A stretch of DNA of 64,000 nucleotides from Pagrus major (lineage: Eukaryota; Chordata; Actinopteri; Spariformes; Sparidae): positions 9,376,664 through 9,440,663 of the forward strand of contig NC_133220.1 of NCBI RefSeq assembly GCF_040436345.1, given 5' to 3'. Below the pieces are notes generated by a model. It had not been told where the DNA came from. It did not search any database and worked only from the letters and a program-made list of their open reading frames with translations. Every line of letters starts with the position of its first letter. Within the stretch, counting starts at the first letter, position 1. Of this stretch, positions 59,686 to 64,000 are shown piece after piece. The position numbers and the translations under genes were made by a program.

Positions 59686-62600
59686 CTGACAGTGACACAA
59701 ATATTTCCAGTTAGTCCTTAGTCTCTTAGAGACACAGTGGGATGAAAACCATTTTTTTTTAATGTTCTCATCTTGTGTCCCTGTGCGAATTGTTCAATTA
59801 TCTTGTTACACTGACGCGAGCGAACAAGTGAGAGATTCATGACCTTTTCAACGAATATGATGCGGGCTGCAGATGGACTTCTAATAAGCATAGAAAGGAG
59901 AATCATGCTAATGCACAGGATTACCAAGAAAGGTGAGGTTATTCAAAGATATTAGACATTAGACAAAGACATTACACTCAAAGGCGTCAAGTTACGACAC
60001 CCTGAATTGAGTTTTTAAAAGTGAAGATCTGGCTCTCTCTCCATTCATTTAGATAGGGTCCTGACCTTCTTGGCCCGAAATAATTGCCTGGGAGCGTTGC
60101 CAAGGTGGCTGCCAAGTGGCAAGACTTGCCTAAAAGGACTTTGGTATACTATAAAAAAAAATCCAAAACATACATGAATGGACTCATACAAAAGCAATTC
60201 CTCTCAATCATCACTCTAGAAGTGTGTGGCAGTGTCTGTATCTGCAGAGACCCTGCCTTCTGCTAACTTCCTGGGCGTCAACCTTTAGGCAGTGGTGCGT
60301 AGCCCCCAGCTAATAAGAGAGCATAGGGTGTAAGGAGAGGTCAAAACTAAAAACACAGGGACATCGCTGTCTCTCTCCTTTGCAGGTCTTTGCATCTGTT
60401 TTGTGGAGGGCGGGGCTGAGCTACACATACACACACACAGGCAGAGCAAAGAGGCATACAGTGAACATGATAAATCCTGCACTTTGGCTGCATTCACACA
60501 AAATCTGGAGGGTTGTGCCAATGTTGGGCATGTTTATTTGTACTTCAGAACGTAATGACCATCTGACTCACTGCTTTGTTTTTGTTAACGCAGCTCCCTC
60601 TGGTCATTTACTGTCACTCTCACTCTAAAACTGCTGCTCTCTCTCTCTCTTTCTCTCCAGGGAGGAGGGGCCAACTTTGAATGGGGAGGTTACAAACAGC
60701 AACCAACAAACCCTGCATAGTATTCTTTTAAATATACTGTTTTTAATGACTCATCTTGAACTTGGGGCAGTTTCATAACTATCCAATCAAATTTGGTTCA
60801 GGCTGACTGGCTCCCACCACTCACAGAAAACATAAAAATAAGTCAAGTCACAAGTTACAAAAAAATGTCAGATGCAGCCCCCACAATTCCACCATCTAAT
60901 AGTGTGGGGGCCGTCTTACCACCTTTCAGACGGTGCTCAATGATTCGACGAGACTCTGTTTGAAACATACTGACCCCTTTATTCTCGCTCAGTCTGGCTG
61001 AACATCCACTGCTATACCTGCAGGTGTTTGCTATCAACAGCCATTGACTGCAGCCGTGTTTCTTTCAACAGATTCAGCCAAGGACACATAGTTATCAACA
61101 ACAACCTTCCTGTTCTTATTTTGTCTAAAGTCGTGCAGACATTGGCCATTCACAGATTCCACAGTCCTTGTGCCACAGACGATGATGATGTTAAGCCCAG
61201 AACAATACAGAATTTTATTTTGAATGGCTCTTGTTTTCTCCTCTCCCAAGCAGACCACCTTGAATAAACATCAACATATTTCTTAAATTATAACACAAAC
61301 TCTTACATTTTTCAGCTTTCAAAGTTGATAAACACTTTTTTATACTATTTAATTGTTGTCCCCTGCTTCTGAATCCTTGACTGGATGTTTGCTGGATTTT
61401 ATGTTTTTCATACCTATCCCTGTGAATGTTACTGAATGTTGAATCTTCCTCTTTGTAGTTTATTAACTGGTGCAAAACACATTTTCCTTGAAGGGGTGAT
61501 TAAGTGAAGGGAAGTTGGCAGCAAGGTAAAGGGCTTAGAAAGTAGTTGCCTTTAAACTAACTGTAAAAGTGGATGCTTTGTTGAAGCTCAGTGCTACTTG
61601 GTGAAGGTAGAATGTTTTCCATCAATTTCTCATGGTATGTGAATGGATTCTCAGGCACGGATTCTGTAACAACTTAATCGTTCTGGATTCAGGAGTTTTA
61701 CAGAAAAGTTGGAACTATTTTGTTTAAACTTAAGAACATGATGATATTGCTAGAGTTTCAAAAATATACAGGGCCCTTTTCTACTGTGATACCAACATGT
61801 AAAACTAGAGAATATTTAGTGATACGGCATGTTTTGAACAGACATATGGTCACAAGGTTGCCTACGTCTTGACTATCTGAAGGAAGTAAATTTATCATGA
61901 TCAATAGAGATTCTGAACTGTTTACTCTTGCACCTTGTAAAATTAATTTACAAGGTTTGAGGGATGTTTTTCATGGATAATAAGTGAACCAAGGGCTATC
62001 CTTGTCTTTGCTTTTCTTTCTCCACAACAATATTAGCAAACCACAAACTGGGTCGTGTTTTCCTCATGGTCGTCTGTCAGCAGATGTCATTGATTAAATT
62101 ACTTTGTTTTTGTAGAACCGTCAAAGTCACATTAGGAGAACAGCATAATTGCAGTGACTTGATAAGCTACACTAACACATTAATGTACTTTGCGATCCAG
62201 CACTTAGAGTTACAGTAACTATCTTTGGGAATCAGCCTGGTCAATCAATTTAATCAGTTTGTCCTCCAGTCCCAGTGGACGTTTATCCCAAATTTCCTTC
62301 CTGAGAAAGTTCCTGAGAAGAAATCTGACCAGTCCAATCCTCAAGTCCAAGTGGCTGTTTTGCCAAATTTGAGGGAATCCTTTCAAGGTGTTCCTGAGAT
62401 AACCTCCATCTTGACCTTCAGACAGCGTTTTCACTTATGTTCACGCAATGTTAAATCAGTGGAGTTCACTTTTCACACGCCAACATAAGACTGGTCTTGA
62501 TCTTTTCATCTTGGTTTCACAAAGATAGGAAACAAGTGTCTCTCCCAAAATGTTTAACTATTCATTTAATACTCCTAATAACAACCTTTGGCAGCAACCA

Positions 62601-62852
62601 TGGACGTATCAAGAAACCTCGATGCAGTGTATCATATGTATGTTTCAGTAGAGCTTGAAACAAACAATCCAAACTCCACACACTAACTAGCCTCTACTAC
62701 AACAGACTTTGTCAAGCTGATCAGTGGTGACACCCAGATTATATAATAACTACAATCCAAATGTCCAAACCTTCAGGGACATTCACTATTCATTAATAAA
62801 AACCTAAAACAAAAGATGACAGTCCAATGTCACCCTGAGGCTACAAACTCAC
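59686..62852 (-). other. 3.2-kb intron of the alkaline phosphatase gene
   Basis: GTGAGT donor and CTGTCAG acceptor on the minus strand. No exon or delimited transposon was recognised inside. It is much longer than the three introns to its right (140, 158 and 291 bases). Confidence 0.75.
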
Positions 62853-62987
62853 CTTCTACAAGCAGGTAAAATCCACTGGGGTTCTTCCTCAGGATCTTGA
62901 TGGCCACTTCCACCATCTCTGTCAGCGAAGGATCGGTCTCAGTGTTCCTCTCCAAGTCATATGTCAAATCCCCAGGTTCAAATAGGC
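62853..62987 (-). CDS. alpl: Alkaline phosphatase, exon n-3
   Basis: A 135-base exon encoding [20 protein letters not shown] and [20 protein letters not shown], ending LLVEG. It contains the Glu of the VEGG motif that binds magnesium, the Gly-Gly being completed in the next exon. Acceptor GTTAATCCAG and donor GTGAGT fit. Confidence 0.94.
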
Positions 62988-63127
62988 CTGGATTAACAGA
63001 AGGCACGGTTAAAGGAGAAATAGGATATTACACAACGAAAATAAGCCTACAGTGAATGCACACACATATGGCTCTTCATTTACACTTCAATGAGAGTTTC
63101 ATAATGACACTGAGACTGGAAGCTCAC

Positions 63128-63197
63128 CCAATAAGTAATCCACGTTGTTAGGGTTTAGTGATAAGAGCTGCTTCTTGTTCCATACATAATGGCCTTT
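63128..63197 (-). CDS. alpl: Alkaline phosphatase, exon n-4
   Basis: A 70-base exon encoding KGHYVWNKKQLLSLNPNNVD and YLL plus a split Gly. The acceptor is TTTTTTTAACTGTGCAG and the donor GTGAGC. Phases agree with both neighbouring exons. Confidence 0.92.
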
Positions 63198-63355
63198 CTG
63201 CACAGTTAAAAAAACACAAATGTACAGCATGGTGTGAATGTTTAACACTGCAGTCACTTTGAACTCCTAAATATGTAAATGTAATTGGGTAGATAAAAGA
63301 GGAGGCAGGCAAAGAAGAGAAGCAAAGAGAGCGAAGAGGAGAAGGAGAAATTTAC

Positions 63356-63496
63356 TTTATCCTTCGTTCTGTCAATCCACTCCTGCACCAGGTTTCTTCC
63401 GTCTTTTCGTGTGCCGCTGTGTTTCGCCACACCAGGGTACTCTACATCCGACTTGTTTTTAGGGAACATATACTTCCTTCCTCCACCCATAATCAC
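63356..63496 (-). CDS. alpl: Alkaline phosphatase, exon n-5
   Basis: A 141-base exon of 47 whole codons, encoding [20 protein letters not shown] and [14 protein letters not shown]. The IMGGGRKYM string is a hallmark of vertebrate alkaline phosphatases. The donor GTAAAT is weaker than the others in the gene. Confidence 0.94.
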
Positions 63497-63787
63497 CTGC
63501 AAAGTCGCAGAGCAGAATAACAAATGTCAATGTTAGTCCTAACTGTTTCTGGACCAAATGATAAAATATGCGCAATGAGTATGAAACGACAACTTAGTTT
63601 AATATTTTTTGGGTATACAATTGCTGCATTCACATGCTCCTCAGATAGTCCCATTTCCAGAATTGGGGAGCCGCTCTTCCGAGTTCGATGTGTTAATGTG
63701 CGTCATGTCAGATGTAACTCTGAGGGCTGTCTAGTGACTCGTCACTTGATAAAAAGTTATATATCAGAGTTAATACTTTTGACTCAC

Positions 63788-63963
63788 ATCAATGTTGGGA
63801 ATATTTTCAAAGAGTTGTCTGGCGATATCCTTGCAGCCGTTCTGCAGTGCATCAGCTGGCATCTCATTGTCAGAGTACCAGTCCCTGTCCACACTGTGGG
63901 CGTAGGCAGCACTGGGCGTCGCATGGTTGACGCGGGTTGTCGTCACTATTCCCACTGACTTGC
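63788..63963 (-). CDS. alpl: Alkaline phosphatase, exon n-6 (5'-most exon in the window)
   Basis: A 176-base exon encoding [20 protein letters not shown] and [27 protein letters not shown] carries the conserved His/Thr metal-site region and the cysteine begins a conserved disulphide. The acceptor CCACTGCAG is preceded by CA-repeat DNA. Exons with the signal peptide and the phosphoserine (DSAGT region) lie beyond position 64,000. Together the seven exons give 1,100 coding bases, about 366 residues, with no frame break. The enzyme hydrolyses phosphomonoesters, including pyrophosphate and pyridoxal phosphate, at the cell surface. Confidence 0.95.
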
Positions 63964-64000
63964 CTGCAGTGGACACACACATACACACACACAGTCAGCT

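Noticed and set aside
1-64000. CRISPR arrays, bacterial operons, prophage or endogenous virus genes
   Set aside because: No regularly spaced repeats, no bacterial-type gene layout and no viral gene remnants were seen; the only retroelement protein found is the LINE fragment.

Overview
This window looks like nuclear DNA of a bony fish, probably a percomorph-type teleost. It is AT-rich, genes are split by GT-AG introns, and the spacers are full of short non-autonomous DNA transposons of kinds familiar from fish. The recognisable genes are vertebrate: a beta-lactamase-like protein, a neuromedin U receptor, two guanylin-family peptide precursors, an alkaline phosphatase and a tRNA-Pro. No bacterial or viral features were seen.

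Layout. 1-1.87 kb: the last coding exon of a LACTBL1-like gene (+) with a poly(A) signal just behind it. 3.66-4.54 kb: a DNA-transposon-like element ending only a few bases from the 3' end of the next gene. 4.57-9.33 kb (possibly to 11.1 kb): a complete neuromedin-U-receptor coding sequence (-) in two coding exons, with a candidate upstream non-coding exon and a two-codon upstream ORF. 11.2-30.6 kb: about 19 kb without a convincing gene, carrying hAT-like and palindromic miniature elements, several copies of one inverted-repeat MITE family and simple repeats. 30.7-31.75 kb and 36.6-38.7 kb: two complete three-exon guanylin-family genes (+) in tandem, each with a TATA box and a poly(A) signal. 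39.7-40.1 kb: a TATA-less promoter-like region followed by a non-coding exon and a tiny first coding exon of an unidentified gene (+), with a perfectly folded tRNA-Pro(AGG) in what would be its next intron. 40.6-43.1 kb: a hAT-type element with an 8-bp target duplication, a second partial copy of it, and a frameshifted LINE fragment. 43.1-58.2 kb: about 15 kb with no supported exon. 58.2-63.96 kb: seven 3' exons of a tissue-nonspecific-type alkaline phosphatase (-); its 5' exons lie beyond the right edge.

How the genes relate. From general knowledge, LACTBL1 and ALPL lie in human 1p36.12 and the guanylins in 1p34, while NMUR1 and the intestinal phosphatases lie in 2q37, a related paralogon. 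A fish block holding LACTBL1, an NMUR, guanylins and ALPL therefore suggests a 1p36-type segment and an NMUR paralogue (possibly nmur3) that mammals lack. This is inference. The guanylins are secreted ligands of membrane guanylate cyclase C in gut and kidney; nothing in the sequence shows that the neighbouring genes are co-regulated with them.

Most notable: the second guanylin-family gene encodes a C-terminal peptide that keeps all four cysteines but replaces the nearly invariant Thr of the receptor-binding turn with Phe, has Pro in the preceding stretch, and ends in Arg-Asp.
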